From: Polychytrium aggregatum
Lineage: Eukaryota; Chytridiomycota; Chytridiomycetes; Polychytriales
Assembly: GCF_025602895.1 (NCBI RefSeq)
Contig: NW_026516497.1
Span: 1 to 30,228 of the forward strand
Direction of reading: 5' to 3'
Length of the DNA: 30,228 bases
Shown here: positions 30,140-30,228 of the stretch, one piece after another
Position numbering within the stretch: position 1 is the first letter of the stretch
Layout: the number at the start of each line of letters is the position of its first letter
Position numbers and translations under genes: made by a program
Notes under the pieces: model-generated
Told to the model about the DNA's origin: nothing
The model's database searches: none
The model's input: only the letters and a program-made list of their open reading frames with translations

Positions 30140-30228
30140 ATGCCTCCGAAGCGCAAGGGTACCGGTGATGGCCAGCCTCGGCCACCCAGGCCCAAGAAAG
30201 CCAAGAAAGCCAAGTCACAGTCGGAGCC
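30140..30228 (+). CDS. Start of a lysine/proline-rich protein (3' partial)
   Basis: An ATG at 30140 with a CCCCC leader opens a frame that runs off the window after 29 codons. It reads MPPKRKGTGDGQPRPP and then a KKAKKAK basic patch, which resembles a nuclear localisation signal or a histone-like or chromatin-associated N-terminus. The promoter arrangement is good. Nothing further can be said about function. It could be a host gene or belong to a neighbouring mobile element. Confidence 0.5.
   Translation, partial: MPPKRKGTGDGQPRPPRPKKAKKAKSQSE

Overview
The window is nuclear DNA from a GC-rich fungus. The genes are broken by many short GT-AG introns (about 58 to 290 bp) and encode conserved eukaryotic proteins. 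A chitin deacetylase with a predicted GPI anchor, and the set of orthologues, point to a fungus. The intron density and repeat-rich spacers make an early-diverging (chytrid-like) lineage my best guess, but that is inference. I rebuilt exon structures by matching conserved protein motifs to GT/AG sites and checking codon phase across every join. Coordinates of spliced genes run from start to stop codon, and exons are listed in the evidence.

Layout. 1-1756: 3' part of SEC23 (COPII coat), entering from the left edge, with clustered frameshifts. 2249-5095: PCH2/TRIP13 AAA+ ATPase, with an octamer satellite in its last intron. 5610-7467: chitin deacetylase, with 18 copies of ATCGC just before its start codon. 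7468-9729: gene-poor, holding a transposon relic at 7813-7869. 9730-11108: an unrecognised low-complexity protein. 12285-15032: a non-canonical poly(A)/poly(U) polymerase with two acidic inserts and a C-terminal CCHC knuckle. 15703-16044: a 61-residue B12D/NDUFA4-like mitochondrial protein. 16730-19559: LCB1, serine palmitoyltransferase subunit 1. 19828-23341: PSO2/SNM1 DNA cross-link repair nuclease with a UBZ4 finger and a PIP box. 24189-25626: a divergent CK2-alpha-like kinase. 26272-28748, minus strand: ALG2 mannosyltransferase. 28981-29887: a broken Tc1/mariner (DD34E) transposon. 30140 to the right edge: start of a lysine-rich protein.

The genes do not form a pathway or operon. They are independent housekeeping functions: secretory transport, N-glycan and sphingolipid synthesis, meiotic HORMA remodelling, DNA repair, RNA tailing, cell-wall modification and mitochondrial respiration. 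All but ALG2 are on the plus strand. I see no new multi-gene system. The most unusual features are the acidic-split nucleotidyltransferase, the tandem repeats placed in introns and leaders (two of which read the same peptide in all three frames), a 29-nt micro-exon carrying a catalytic motif, a very similar TATA core shared by two genes, and the broken SEC23 reading frame.
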